64,000 nt of DNA from Salvator merianae (Eukaryota; Chordata; Lepidosauria; Squamata; Teiidae). The notes below the pieces were generated by a model, which was given only the letters and a program-made list of their open reading frames with translations, ran no database searches and was not told where the DNA came from. Where the stretch lies: positions 71,903,447-71,967,446 of the forward strand of contig QVOM02000042.1 in NCBI GenBank assembly GCA_003586115.2, read 5' to 3'. Both the position numbers and the translations under genes were made by a program. Below are positions 47,650 to 58,959 of the stretch, piece by piece; positions within the stretch are counted from its first letter, which is position 1, and each line of letters opens with the position of its first letter.

Positions 47650-47830
47650 AGGGCGATTCTGCACTGGCTGGTATACTGGACCAGCAAGCTTACAAGGAAC
47701 CTCCCTTCTGCACTCTGGTGTGATCTAAGTGATGCTCTGGGTGGGGCCTCCTTAAGGCTGTACCAGCAAGCAAAAGGGAGGTTCCTAGTACGCTTGCTAT
47801 TCCAGTATACTGGCCAGTGCAGAATCACCT
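47650..47830. mobile_element. 181-bp fold-back MITE with (G/C)GATTCTGCACTGGC ends
   Basis: The left end is AGGGCGATTCTGCACTGGC and the right end, in reverse complement, is AGGTGATTCTGCACTGGCC. Both are followed by GGTATACTGG or AGTATACTGG, then AGCAAGC and AGGAACCTCCCTT on each arm. The arms cover nearly the whole element, as in the GGCCCTTTCTGCAC family, but the sequence differs beyond the shared TTCTGCACT core. Confidence 0.75.
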
Positions 47831-47834
47831 CTAG

Positions 47835-49210
47835 TTGCTACATTTGAATACAGTGAGGGCCCATCTAAATGCACCCTGATGTAAAGGCATCGCTAAATAT
47901 CACATCCTGCTTTCCATCAGGAATACAATATCTATTGAATTTATTTTCTCCATGCAGGCGGAAACGAAGTCTTCCAGAAAGCCTCCTTCTGCTTTCCCTC
48001 AGGGCCAAATGCTAGGGGCAAACACTGCACAGCATATGAAATTTTTGCATTCCTGTTCTGCACTTCATGCTCTATCCTTTCCCCTCACCTTGTCTTCTGC
48101 TGCATACATATAAAGCCCAAATATAAGAGATTTCAGAGCACACTATTTAGAAGCAAAAAGTGCAACAAACCTACTCCACTGGTTTGTCCAACAAACATAA
48201 AATTAACCTTCAGGGTTACATAAGAGAGGCACCATTGCAAGATTTGACATATTCTCCTTTTCCCTATAGAAAACTGTGGATGGGGAGGCGAATAAGAATC
48301 CAGGAACTTTGGTAGATGTGAAAAATGAATTAGTCCATTCATGCATCCGACAGGATAATTTTTGGTAAAACAGGTACTGACAGTGTTAAAGGACAGTGAT
48401 GGAGGAGAACAGCCTTGACGTCATTTTAATTGTCACTGTGAGTGACAAAAAAATGTGGAGCCTTTTCCAGCATACTGATTTCTCAGTTTTGCAACATCTA
48501 TGTGGTGTTTATAAAGCTGAGTTCTTAAGGTTTTATCAGCAGGGCTTAAAAAATCAGTTCTCCATGACTCAAACGTATTTTAAACAAAATTAATGGAACA
48601 ACAAAGGGACAGAGAGTTTCCGAGATTGCACAGAGTGCCCAGTCTGTTATTTACAGTAGCTAATGACAATGAGTTCTAAATTACAGTAGCTATAAAGCTG
48701 ATGAACTCACAAAATTCTACTAGATTGCTTTGGGCTAGATTGAGCACCAAAATTCTGGAACTAGGGGATTTACCTAACTAGGGAATTTGTTCAGAAGGCA
48801 CAGGCTCCAAATTCATCACTGTCACAAAGGCCCAAGTGACCTATGTGGCTGAAAGTGCCTATTACCAATTTTGGGTGGTTTGCCAGCTATATCTTTACCT
48901 GCTCACTGTTGTCCATTGATACAGCCCCTCCCCCAGAAGCATGAAATATTAGGGTGCTATGCCACCAAAAACACAGATCTGGCAAAGCACAGACAGATAA
49001 AGAACTGGTGAATAGAATTGGAATATTGATTGGCATAAAAGTTAAAAGCACAGGGAAATCAACCAGAAAGCGTGAATCCATGTACCAGAACAGAGTATAT
49101 TTTGGTATACCCAGATCCACATCGGAAAAGTCAGGCCTTGATTCAAAAAGGACATGGATGTGATTGCAGTAGCTGTAGCTGTTCAACTACAAGCATGCTT
49201 GTAAGAAGCT
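47835..49210. other. No recognisable gene
   Basis: Short frames only (up to 99 codons). Near 48,649-48,700 TTACAGTAGCTA occurs twice about 30 bp apart. No repeat ends or exons were recognised. Confidence 0.4.
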
Positions 49211-49211
49211 G

Positions 49212-50590
49212 ATTATCTAGACCCATTTCAATCTGGCTTCAGGTCTGGTTATGGCACAGAAACCACCTTGGTCGCCCTACTTGATGACCTTCTCCAGGAG
49301 AAAGACAAGGGGAATGCATCCCTATTGGTTTTCCTGGATCTCTCCACGGCTTTTGACACCATTGATCATGATATCCTTCTGGAGAGACTACGGAGTTTAG
49401 GAGTCGGAGGCACTATCTTGCTGTGATTCCGCTCCTATCTCCGAGACTGATTCCAGAAGGTAGTTGTGGGAGATTCCTGCTCATCATCCTGGGAACTCAG
49501 ATGTGGGGTTCCTCAGGGGTCGATCTTATCTCTCATGCTTTTCAATATCTATATGAAGCCACTGGGGGAGGTCATCAGGAGATTTGGAGTCAGATGTCAT
49601 CAATATGCAGATGACACCCAGCTCTACATATCTGTGCCATCTCAATCAGGATGGGTGGTTGAAGTGTTGGACAGGTGCCTGGAGGCAGTAATGGCCTGGA
49701 TGAGAGCCAATAAATTGAAGCTGAATCCAGACAAGACAGAGGTACTGTGTGTCAGAGGATCTCGGGTTCATGAAGTTAGAAGGCACCTGACCCTTGATGG
49801 GGTTGCTTTGCCCTGGAAAGGACAGGTGCGGAATTTGGGTCTACTCTTGGACTCTACACTTGCCCTTGAAACTCAGGTGGAGGCGGTGGCCAAGAATGCA
49901 TACCTCCGACTACGGTTGATTCGCCAACTACGACCCCTTCTGGACAGATACGATCTGGCCACAGTAATCCATTCTTTGGTAACTTCCAGATTGGATTACT
50001 GTTAACGCGCTTTACATGGGGCTGCCCTTGATGACGGTTCAAAAGCTGGAGCAGCAAGACTGCTGACTGGAACAGCTGGCCGGATGCATATCACGCCGGT
50101 CTTAAAAGAGCTGCACTGGCTGCCAATTCGCTACCGAGCCCAATTCAAGGTGTTAATCTTAACCTATAAGGCCCTAAATGGCTCGGGCCCCAAATACCTA
50201 AAGAAGCGTCTTCTCCCATACCAGCCTGCCCGTGTCTTAAGATCTGCAGATGAGGCCCTCCTGGTTGTACCACTACCTTCAACAGCTAAAGGGGTGGGCA
50301 CCTGGGATAGGGCCTTTTCAGTGGTGGCCCCCAGACTGTGGAACACTCTTCCCCCTGAGAAGAAGTGTCAAGCTTCCTCACTTTACATCTTCAGGAGAGC
50401 AATAAAGACGCACCTATTTACCCTTGCCTTGGGCTAAAGGTACAGCTTTCCCTCCCTACTTTCAGACTACTGTTTTATTACATGCCTTTTATGAGTTTTT
50501 GTTTTGTTTTGTTTTAATTGTTGTAACCCGCCCTGAGACCTTCGGGTATAGGGCGGGATAAAAATGCAAATCAATCAGTCAATAAATAAA
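49212..50590 (+). mobile_element. L2-type LINE, 3' part with reverse transcriptase ORF (few disabling changes)
   Basis: The plus strand encodes the RT of an L2-group LINE. FLDLSTAFDTIDHD (motif A) lies at about 49,336-49,377, CGVPQGSIL near 49,500 (motif B) and YADDTQLY near 49,606-49,629 (motif C, catalytic aspartates intact). An LNPDKTEVL segment follows, and then the C-terminal ITPVLKELHWLPIRYRAQFK and RLWNTLPPE motifs to 50,437. In-frame stops occur near 49,424 and 49,449, and a stop plus indel near 50,003-50,040, so it is inactive. The 3' tail has CCGCCCTGAGACC and AGGGCGGGATA and ends in an AATAAAT-type run. It is 5' truncated and lacks the endonuclease. Confidence 0.92.
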
Positions 50591-50659
50591 TTGGAACTGT
50601 TAAAGCCTTTTTCATATAAGATCCTTCTCTGAAAGTTTGGTACCTGAGTGAGCTTTTTC

Positions 50660-51310
50660 CCCCCATCTTGGGCACTTAACAGCTTGCACTGGTAACTTCA
50701 CAACTAGATTACTGTAATGCATTTATATGGGGCTACCCCTGTACCCAACCTGAAAGCTGCAACTGACAGAAAATGAGGTGGCCAAGCTACTGAGTTGGAC
50801 ACCAGTTTGTGCTCACATTACGTGTCTGCTTAAGCAAGTGCATTGGTTGTCAGTTAGCTAGAGCACTGGATTTAAGGTACTTGGCATATATAGCTGTAAG
50901 CAACTTGGGATCAGGGTGCTTAATTGGTCATCTTTGCTATTGCAAACCCCAAAAAATACTGAGATCATCTGAAAACTTCCAAATGTAGACTGACATCATG
51001 AAGCAATCTGCAGCCGGGCCTTCTCTATGGTGGCACCTAGTTTCTAGAATATTTTCCCTTCTGATGTCCATTAAGCATCTACAGTTACATCTCTTAGCCA
51101 TCTACTGAAAATCTGCCATTTCAATCTGCCAAGTATTCCCCATGTGTATGGTTGTCTGTTTTCCTAACTCACCTGGCTCTTAATGTTTATTTTAACAATT
51201 TTTGTAACATTTTTAACTGGTTTTTATCATCGCTTTCAACATTATTTGGTAAACCACTTTAGGATTTTTTAAATAAAAAGCAATATAGAAATGCTTTAAA
51301 TGAACTCCCG
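50660..51310 (+). mobile_element. Older L2-related LINE fragment
   Basis: GATTACTGTAATGCATTTATATGGGGCTACCC and TGCATTGGTTGTCAGTTAGC are diverged relatives of the L2 C-terminal coding part (compare GATTACTGTTAACGCGC and GCACTGGCTGCCAATTCGC in the copy upstream). It ends in a TTTTTAAATAAAAAGCAATATAGAAATG tail. No frame is open. It lies directly 3' of the younger copy. Confidence 0.7.
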
Positions 51311-51314
51311 CTCA

Positions 51315-51785
51315 TGCTTCACTCCTTACACATCATCTTTCACTTTTTAAAATAGTGAAATGGTATTCAATCATTCCCTTTCAAATAATGAACACAAGAA
51401 TTCTGTACAATAGCTTATGATCCTCACCCAGGTACAAGTTACCAAACAGCTATCATACAGTACAACTTTACAGGTGGTTTCCCATAATTTCTTACAACTG
51501 ATTGGCAATGCAGTGAAAAATCGGAATTGTTGACTAGGACATGGAAGGACCAGGGTTCATTCAGCCGTGAAACTCACTGGGTGACTTTGGGATACTGTTT
51601 CTCAATCTATCTGGAAAAAATGGGAAGCAGAATAGCTACAAAAGCTATAACAAATAAAAATAAAATTCATGTAGGCCTTCAGATTATGCTTCATCTCTGA
51701 CAGCCATTCTACCAAGAGACAGGGAAATTTCAGCTTTCAAGGTCTCCAATGGCCTTAGACCATCCTACTGCCACTCACTACTTAC
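51315..51785. other. No recognisable gene
   Basis: AT-rich sequence between two LINE-like fragments; nothing recognisable was seen. Confidence 0.4.
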
Positions 51786-51789
51786 TATC

Positions 51790-52139
51790 AACTTCAAAGA
51801 AAACCTCTCTAGTTAGAAGCAATAATTCCGAGACTGTATGCCAGGAGAAGCATATTGTGGAAGTGCTGCCATCTCTGGGGAAGAATAAGCAATACATAAC
51901 AGGGTCTTTTCAGTGATAGCCTCCTGGTTGCGGAATGACCACACTTCTGAGCTACGACAGATGCCAACATTACACATTCTTCATCCAGGCCTTTAGTCAT
52001 TATGATGTTCCTCTGACATCCTGTGTTGCTGCACTTAATTATTTGGTTTCAACTTTTTAGATTGTTTTTGCCATTATAATTTGCTGTACATTGATTTTAA
52101 ATTGGACTGACATTTATGAGATTTGATTAAGGGTGGTTT
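51790..52139 (+). mobile_element. Degraded LINE 3' fragment
   Basis: CAGGGTCTTTTCAGTGATAGCCTCCTGGTTGCGGAATG resembles the GGGCCTTTTCAGTGGTGGCCCCCAGACTGTGGAA part of the L2 copy at 50,300. The rest is a diverged tail ending in a GGTGGTTTACATTC stretch. Confidence 0.6.
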
Positions 52140-52351
52140 ACATTCAAATGGGGAAGTGGCTGTAGCTCAGTGGTAGAGCAAACTGCCTAGAGGACAAAGG
52201 GTTGCTGATTCAATCTTCATTCATCCCCCAGAAGTAGGCAGTAATAAACCACTTCTGTATCTCTGCCAAGAAAACTGCTTGGAGGTGCCCATGCAGTCAA
52301 CCAGGAGCTGGCCATAACTCAGTGGTACCAATAGCAACAACATTCAAATGG
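52140..52351 (+). mobile_element. tRNA-derived SINE with exact 12-bp target duplication
   Basis: ACATTCAAATGG at 52,140-52,151 is repeated exactly at 52,340-52,351. Between them the SINE head GGAAGTGGCTGTAGCTCAGTGGTAGAGCA contains a tRNA-like A box (TAGCTCAGTGG). A B-box-like TGATTCAATC lies about 35 bp on. The tail (GCCAAGAAAACTGCTTGG, CAGTCAACCAGGAGCTGG, AGCAACAAC) is BovB-like. It matches the older copy at 21,267-21,462. The exact duplication suggests a comparatively recent, LINE-driven insertion. Confidence 0.9.
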
Positions 52352-52409
52352 TGTTCATGATCATGATGTAACAATAGCACAGTGTATTTTGTTCTGTGTT
52401 ATAATGCAC

Positions 52410-52448
<39 letters not shown>
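52410..52448. repeat. (ATG)n microsatellite
   Basis: Thirteen perfect ATG/GAT units in tandem, about 60 bp downstream of the SINE. Confidence 0.95.
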
Positions 52449-52805
52449 ATTCTATGCCCCATGAAACAATTAGGGCTCTTGCAGCACTGATCTTCTTCCT
52501 TCTCTCCAAATGCATAATGGCATCACCTGAAAAGATAGAGTATGAAACATAGAACCTTCTGATGCAACCTATGCTAAAATGAGAGATTTAGCAGAGTCCT
52601 GGAAACTTGACAAATACTAATCCTTTTAATCAAAAGAGAGGCCTGAGCAAACCATAAACTCAGAGGTCGTGCACACACGTTTTGCATGCAGACAGTTCCA
52701 GGTTTAATCCCTGACATTTTTAGCTTAAAAGGAAATAGGATCAAGTAACACATGATATGAAAGACATGAGGAGTCCCTAAAGAGCTGCTACCATTCAGCA
52801 TAGAC

Positions 52806-52910
52806 CAGGCTTTCCCAGGTTAGTGCCTTCCAAATGTTTTATGCTACAACTATGGCCATACTGCCTGGGGCAGATGGGAATTAAGAGACCAAAAACATCT
52901 GGAAAGATTG
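52806..52910. mobile_element. hAT MITE fragment (CAGGCTTTCCC end)
   Basis: CAGGCTTTCCCAGG, then TTAGTGCCTTCCAAATGTTTTATGCTACAACTATGGCC and AAAAACATCTGGAAAG, follow the layout of an abundant reptile hAT MITE whose arms read CAGGCTTTCCCAACC and ACATCTGGAGGGC. The right terminus is not preserved. Confidence 0.6.
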
Positions 52911-53268
52911 AAGTAAACAATACATGACTACATGGGCAAAATAGTCTGATTTCCCCTTTAGGCAGCCTCCTGTCTCTAAGATTATCTGAGCCATCTTGTG
53001 GTTACAGAGAGAATGACCTCCTACACTGCAAAGATGGCTTCCAATACAGACCTGCCCAAAGTCAGTGATTTACAGACGAGATTTTCCTGATTGTGCCACC
53101 ATTTGAGGAAGTTCATTTGGTGGTCAGCCAATGGGATCCCCTCCCACTGAAATAAGACCTGTTTTCAGCTCATGTTTGAGAAATGTTTCTGCACACAGGA
53201 AATTGCTTTTAATTGATCGCATCAGAGCTGGAATCACTGGCAGTTTCCACACTAGGTCAGCAGTCCGG

Positions 53269-53363
53269 ATGAAATGGCTGTGTATTCTGCTTTGTCTGCA
53301 TGGAACTCATGCTTTTCCAGGCCAGAACTTTCCCAAGATTCGCTACAGAACTCCAACACACAG
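53269..53363 (+). CDS. Possible first coding exon encoding a signal peptide (unassigned)
   Basis: An ATG at 53,269 opens a 31-codon frame (the open frame extends further upstream) with a classic secretion signal layout: MKW, a hydrophobic LCILLCLHG core, then THA before FPGQ, a plausible signal-peptidase site. The frame meets CAG|GTAGGT at 53,361-53,369, a strong splice-donor match, leaving phase 2. After the donor the frame hits a stop within a few codons (TAG in GTAGGT is out of the spliced frame). The start context is weak (CCGGATGA) and no downstream exon was recognised in this window. I do not recognise the protein. It could be a chance frame. Confidence 0.3.
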
Positions 53364-53369
53364 GTAGGT

Positions 53370-55685
53370 GCACTGTCTTCAAAGACTGTTCTGTTCAGCC
53401 TCACCCTTGTGCACATATAAGTGATGGAGCCTGGGTATATGAGTAATGGGGCCTGGGCCAATTGTTGGCAGCAGTAGGTGGTTCCTTGGGTAGGGAGTCA
53501 GTTGTGTGGACCAAAATAGCTATGCTGCCTCCACATTCCTACCAGGGTTGGTCCAGGACAGACAGCATCCCTGCTCTTGCAGTGCAGACAGTACCTGCTG
53601 CACTTGGTCCAGAACAGGCTGTAGTGAAATAGTTAAATACTCCAAGCAAGGTGAGTGCAGAAATGACCACTATTTCAACCTCCCATTTTTATTATACTCC
53701 TTTACCATTTATTTTATGCTCTCTGTGTATGTTACAGTAATGGTTTCATGTTCTTATTGTTGAACATTACTTTAGAAAGTGAGGTGCAAAGTTTTAAATA
53801 AATACAACAAAATTCACAAAATAAGTATTTAAGTATATCCACTTTTATACCCCCCAAATAATTGCTTCCCACATTAAAAGACTGAGAAACATGAGTTTAG
53901 AGTGCTGCAGGTAGAGGTGTGTGTGTGTGTTTCAAATGAATCAGCCTGGGTTTTGTCCTCCTTCTCCTGCCTGAATCCTTTCATAGTAGGATCCTGAGGG
54001 GAGGGGGAATAAAAGCAACTATCAAAGGCAGGAGATGAGAGCAACAGCCACAAGGGGAAGCATTAACTGGAAAGAAGCATCTGTAGGACTGAGAGAACAA
54101 ATGAGAAGGGCAGCTCTGGCACCACGTATGTGGCTCACAGTAGGAATCTGCAGAAAATGGTTGGCTTTGTCATCTTTGAGCCAATGAAGCCCTTGAAAGT
54201 GCCTTTAGTTTGGGATCAAGTTCTATTCCAAAGGACAGGTATCCTGTGGTGCTTGTTTTGGTGAAGGGATCCTCAAAGCAAAATGGATCACAGGTGTAAA
54301 ATCTCTAGGGGCCCTGGATAAATAGGTAATATGAGGAGAAAATTCTGTTTAGTCCTTATGTTTCAAGACTTGATGTAAAAAAGGAAGAACTGCCTTTGGC
54401 CCCTTCAAGGATCTGGCAAAAGATCTGGCATGGCACCTCATGTTACCCAGGTTTCTGCCAAAGAGGGCCAAGAGGTAGGGCAAGGGAATGGCAAAGCAAA
54501 CAGAGAGGCAGGAAATGGCAGGCTCCTCTCATGCCCACGCTTTGCTGTCCCCACGTGTCCAGGCATGAAAAAAAATAAATGATTTGTCTGTAGAGGGGAC
54601 ATAGCTGCTTGTCATCATGTCACAATAGAAGGCAATCATCAGAGTAAGGACTGGATAGCCCCAAACAAATGCAGAGCTGGAATGCTGGCAAGATTTATTC
54701 ATTCAAAAGGTTTCTCTGGGGAAGCCATCCCATTGCATGAGTAGCTCTATGGCATTGCAAGATTTCCTTATGCTGAGAACAAGTGAGAAACTGGCATTGT
54801 GATCAGACATGGTTAAAGGGGCACCTTCTGAGTGAATTTGAGGCTCTAGGGACAGACATAAAATACCTAAAATTGCCGTACTGCACCCCAAAACCTCTGA
54901 ATATCCATCCCTTTCTCAGACAGGAAATCATCACTCCAAAGGTGTCTCAAACCTTTTGCTGGGTTGAGCATGAAACTGCCAAATCAAAGAGGTAGTGATT
55001 TCCCACCAGCACCAACCAGGAAATAGCACCCTTGTACTCAAGTTAGGTACCTGACTTGGATGCAAAGATAGACTGCAATGTAAAGTAAGTTTGAGTTGTA
55101 TATTCAGGACAAATGTTTGGAAGGCATTTTTCAGGGGATAGAATGTTTATTCTTAAACAGACAATTTTAAAAAGTCCTGTCTGATCACACCCTGGAGCAC
55201 TTCTGGTGGAGCACTTCCTTGTTCTCAGACTGTCTTACACACACAAACAAGCATCTCACAATATGGCAAGAGAACTTTTCACAGTATGAGGATGGAACTC
55301 CTTTTTCATGGTTATTATTCATTGTTCCATGCTATTGCTTCAGAAGCAGGCTCCCTCGTTTAACCCTCATCAACATGGTAATTTTATACTCCAGCCAGGT
55401 GAAAGTGTATCTGTATTTTCTGCATGCAATTAAAAAAATAAGAGTACAAAGTTAAATTGCACGGTTCCCCAAAGACAAAGGAACCCTGCAGAAATCAGGT
55501 TAGTATTATATATGATTTTGCTGAATAACTTTAAAATAAGGGAATGCAAAGCAACTCTACTGCCTATGAATTGCTTTGTACTACCATTGATTCAAATTTC
55601 AGTGAACAGCCCCTTCAGTGAACACAAACTTGATTCCAGATTCCATGATTAAGGCATGTCATTTTTTTCTCTGATCCCTAGTTCC
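53370..55685. other. No recognisable gene
   Basis: Unique sequence with short incidental frames (up to 85 codons) and a short TG run near 53,917-53,930. If the exon at 53,269 is real, this would be its intron, but no acceptor-bounded exon was recognised. Confidence 0.4.
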
Positions 55686-55689
55686 TCTG

Positions 55690-56957
55690 CCTCTTTGAAA
55701 ACCAGCTTGCACTTCTGGTAGTTCTCAGTTCATGTATTGATGAAGCGCTTGCAAGACCTTGAGCATAACCTTGTTAGTGTGTGAAATCAATGCAATTGTT
55801 TCGTAATTTGAACATTCTTTGGCATTGTCTTTCTTTGGGATTGAATGCAAACTGAAATTTTCCATTCCAGGGACCACTGTGGGGTTTTCCAAATTTGCTG
55901 GCATATTGAATGCAACACTTTAACAGTATCATCTTTTAAGATTTTAAATAGTTCAGCTGGAATTCCATCACCTTCACTAGCTTTATGGTTAGTAATTCTT
56001 CCTAAGGCCTACTTGACTTCACTCTCCAGAATGTCTGGCTCTACATCAGTGACTACACCATCATGCTTATAGTGATGTTAAGATCTTTCTTGTATAGTTC
56101 CGTGTATTCTTGCCACTTCCCCTTAATCTCCTCTACTTCTGTTAGCCCCTACCATTTTTGCCTTTTATCATGCCTATTTTGCATAAACTTTCCCTTAATA
56201 TTCCATTCTTTTTGAAGAAATCTCTTGCCTTTCCTAGTCTGCTGTTTTCTTGTATTCTTATCTCTCCTTGCTATTGTCTGGAAATCTGCATTCAGTTGGG
56301 TATATTTTCCCTTTCTCCCTTTCATTTTGTTTTCCTTCTTTCCTCAGCTATTTGCAAACAGCCTCAGACAGTCATTTTGCTTTTTAGATCTTCTTTTTCT
56401 TTGAATTTTTTTTTGTTGCTGCCTTCTGTACAATGTTACTAACCTCTATCCAAAGCTCTTCAGGCACTCTGTCTACCAGATCTAATCCCTTAAATCTATT
56501 CATCATCTCCACTGCATATTCATAAGGAATATTTTTAGGTCATACTTTCCCTGCTTTCATCAATTTAAGCCTGAATTTTGCAATAAGAAGCTCATAATCT
56601 GAGCCACAGTCAACTTCAGGTCTTGTTTTTACTGACTTTAGCTGCAAAGTATATAATTGATCTGATTTCAGTATTGACCACCTGCTGATGTCCATACATA
56701 GAGTTGTCTTTTAGGCTGTTGGAAAAGAGTGTTGCTATGACCAGCAAGTTATCTTGTCAAACTTCTATTAGTTGTTGCCCTGCTTCATTTTGTACTCCAA
56801 GGCCAAACTTGCCTTTTATTCCAGTTATCTTTTTATTTTTTACTTTAGCATTCCAATCTCCTATGATAAAAGAACATCTTCTTTTGGTGTTCATTCTAGA
56901 ACATGTTACAGGTCTTCATAGCACTGACCAACTTCAGCTTCTTCAACATCAGTGGCT
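55690..56957 (-). mobile_element. BovB (RTE) LINE fragment, antisense
   Basis: The plus strand reads as the antisense of BovB ORF2 almost phrase by phrase: CTTTGGCATTGTCTTTCTTTGGGATTG, TTTCCAAATTTGCTGGCATATTGAATGC, GCTGGAATTCCATCACCTTC, CAGGCACTCTGTCTACCAGATCTAATCCCTTAAATC, ATCTGAGCCACAGTCAACTTCAGG and CATTCCAATCTCCTATGATAAAAG. In BovB orientation this runs from the endonuclease (right side) into the reverse transcriptase (left side). Numerous stops and deletions show a dead copy. It stops at a boundary with a plus-strand L1 fragment. Confidence 0.85.
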
Positions 56958-56967
56958 GATGTAAGAA

Positions 56968-57536
56968 GCATGAGGGTACTTTTTATCATATGTGGTGGAC
57001 TTGTGCAAAAACCAAAAAGTTTTGGGTTCAAAATCATATAGTTATGCAGAAAATCTTAAAGACAAACATTCCTTTTAGACTGGAATTATTTCTACTGGGG
57101 ATAGTGAAAAAAAATGTTGAAGGTGTCAATGTGCTATTACAAAATATGGTAACTGCTGCCAGAATTGTATATGCTCAGAAGTGGAAAGGGGAGGTAATAC
57201 CAACGGTGGGTGATTGGATAGTTAAAATGATGGAGCTTGCCGAGATGGACAAACTGACAAATATTTTGAGAAATAAGACAGCTGATAGGTTTTACAGGAA
57301 CTGGAAACCCTTTACTGACTTTCTGCAAGAGCTGGACAATGGACTTGTGATTGCTGGAGTCGAAGAGTGAAAAAGAAAGAAGAGTTTCGGTGAAAAAAGA
57401 AGGAAGGAGAACAGGATGTTGAAGAACATGAAGTTTAGAAGAAACTGTTAACGAAGGAGGAACTTGATAATAATAGTGATATAAGAATGTAATGTAAACT
57501 GTAATTTTATATATTTGAAATATGTTAAAAAAAAAC
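56968..57536 (+). mobile_element. L1-type LINE ORF2 C-terminus and 3' end
   Basis: A 126-codon frame (56,990-57,370) encodes the C-terminal region of an L1 ORF2: MWWTCAKTKKFW, AARIVYAQKWKGEVIPTVGDW, MMELAEMDKLTNIL and RNWKPFTDFLQELDNG, ending at a natural stop. The residual 3' untranslated region runs to an A-rich end (TTAAAAAAAAACC) at about 57,536. It is strongly 5' truncated. The same motifs occur in minus-strand form at 525-1,330. Confidence 0.85.
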
Positions 57537-57537
57537 C

Positions 57538-57997
57538 AACACTGTTGACTCATGTTTAATCTGTGATCTACTAGTACACCCAGATCCTTTTCACATGTGC
57601 TGCTGCTCAGCGAGATTCCTCCCATTCTGTACTGGATATTGCCATTTTTCTTTCCCAGATGTAAAACTTTGCATTTCTCCCTATTAAATATCATTCTATT
57701 AGTTTCAGCCCACTGTTCAAGCTTGTTCAAATCATTTTGAATCCTCTCTTTCTCCTCCCTAGTGTAAGCAACCCCTCCTAGCTTTGTGTCATCTGCAAAT
57801 TTGATCAGCGTCCCCTCGACTCCTTCATCCAGAACATTTATAAAAATGTTGAACAGCACTGGGCCCAAGATAGAGCCTTGTGGTACCCCACTCGAGACAG
57901 TCTTCCAATCAGATTTTATGACCACTCTTTGAGTACGATCACTAAGCCAGTTATGAATCCACCTAATGGTTGTCCTGTCAATCCCATATTTGATCAT
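57538..57997 (-). pseudogene. CR1 ORF2 fragment with RT motifs B and C
   Basis: The frame encodes DRTTIRWIHNWLSDRTQRVV, SSGVPQGSILGPVLFNIF (residues 35-52, motif B) and LIKFADDTKLGG (residues 64-75, motif C with both aspartates), followed by the thumb-region EQWAETNRMIFNREKCKVLHLG. At about residue 153 CR1 similarity ends. The open frame continues another 130 codons into antisense L1 3' sequence, a chance read-through. It is broken from the preceding RT segment by a stop/frameshift near 57,995. Confidence 0.88.
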
Positions 57998-58251
57998 TTT
58001 TCAATAAGTATAGTATGAGACACCTTGTCAAATGCTTTGCTAAAGTCAAGACATACTATGTCCACAGCCTTTCCTTGATCGATCCATCCAGTAATTTTGT
58101 CGTAAAAGGAAATGAGATTAGTCTGGTATAACTTGCTTGTTATGAATCCATGTTGGCTCTGGTTAATTACTGCATTCCCATCCAAGTGCTCACATATATG
58201 CTGTTTAATGATTTGTTCAAGGATCTTGCCTGGTATTGAAGTCAGGCTCAC
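57994..58251 (-). pseudogene. CR1 ORF2 fragment with RT motif A
   Basis: Encodes MSLTSIPGKILEQIIKQHI, then the conserved SQHGF and a DIVCLDFSKAFDKVSH motif A with the catalytic aspartate. An upstream frameshift near 58,278 (a TTTCATTTTTT stretch where the companion frame gives VVPIFKK) separates it from the linker frame, and a stop near 57,994 separates it from motif B. Confidence 0.88.
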
Positions 58252-58281
58252 AGGCCTGTAGTTACCTGGGTCAGCCTTCTT

Positions 58282-58959
58282 TCATTTTTTAAAGATAGGG
58301 ACAACATTCGCCCTTCTCCAATTTTCTGGGACTTCTCCTGTTTTCCATGAGTTCTCAAATATCACAGAGAGTGGTTCAGCAATTATATCAGCTAATTCCT
58401 TCAGCACCCTAGGATGTAATTCATCTGGGCCTGGAGACTTGAATACATTTAAGTTTGCTAAGTGTTCCCTCACCTTCTCCTTGTCCATACAGAGCCTTGA
58501 TTCTCTTATTCCCTCCAAAGCACAGTGAAGGCCAACTGATATTTCCTTTCCTTTCTGAGAGAAAACAGATGCAAAATAGGAGTTCAGAAGTTCTGCCTTC
58601 TGAATGTCGTTTTTGACCAAATCACCCTTCTCATTCTGTAAAGGTCCTATAGCTTCTTTGACTTTTCTTTTGCTTCTGACATACCCCCAAAAGCCTTTTT
58701 TATTGCTTTTGGCCTCTCTTGCAATCCTCAATTGATTTTTAGCTTTAGCCTTTCTGACACCTATCCTGCAGTTCCTGCAGATTGCATTATATTCTTCTTT
58801 TGATATGTCCCCCTCTTTCAATTTTTTAAACATTTCTTTTTTTCTTTTTAGCAAGTTATTAAGTTCAGGGTTCATCCACCCTGGTCTCTTTAGATGCTTG
58901 CCATTCTTTCTTCTTTTAGGAATTGTTAAAGATTGTGCCTCTAAAATCTCCTTTCTCAA
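58282..58959 (-). pseudogene. CR1 ORF2 fragment, post-endonuclease linker and RT start
   Basis: A 225-codon open frame. It contains PGWMNPELNNLLKRKKEMFK, the basic KNQLRIAREAKSNKKGFWGY region typical of the CR1 connector, ELLNSYFASVFSQ, FKSPGPDELHPRVLKELA and NWRRANVVPIFKK. Sequence upstream of the frame still reads EILRKEILEAQ-like connector text. There is no endonuclease motif in the remaining upstream sequence. Confidence 0.88.

Noticed and set aside
49466..50437. An active L2 element or host reverse transcriptase gene
   Set aside because: In-frame stops upstream, a stop and frame change near 50,005, and a missing endonuclease region show a dead 5'-truncated copy.
52150..52222. A functional tRNA gene
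   Set aside because: The A-box and B-box-like head belongs to a SINE. No complete cloverleaf could be drawn, and the sequence continues into a BovB-like tail.
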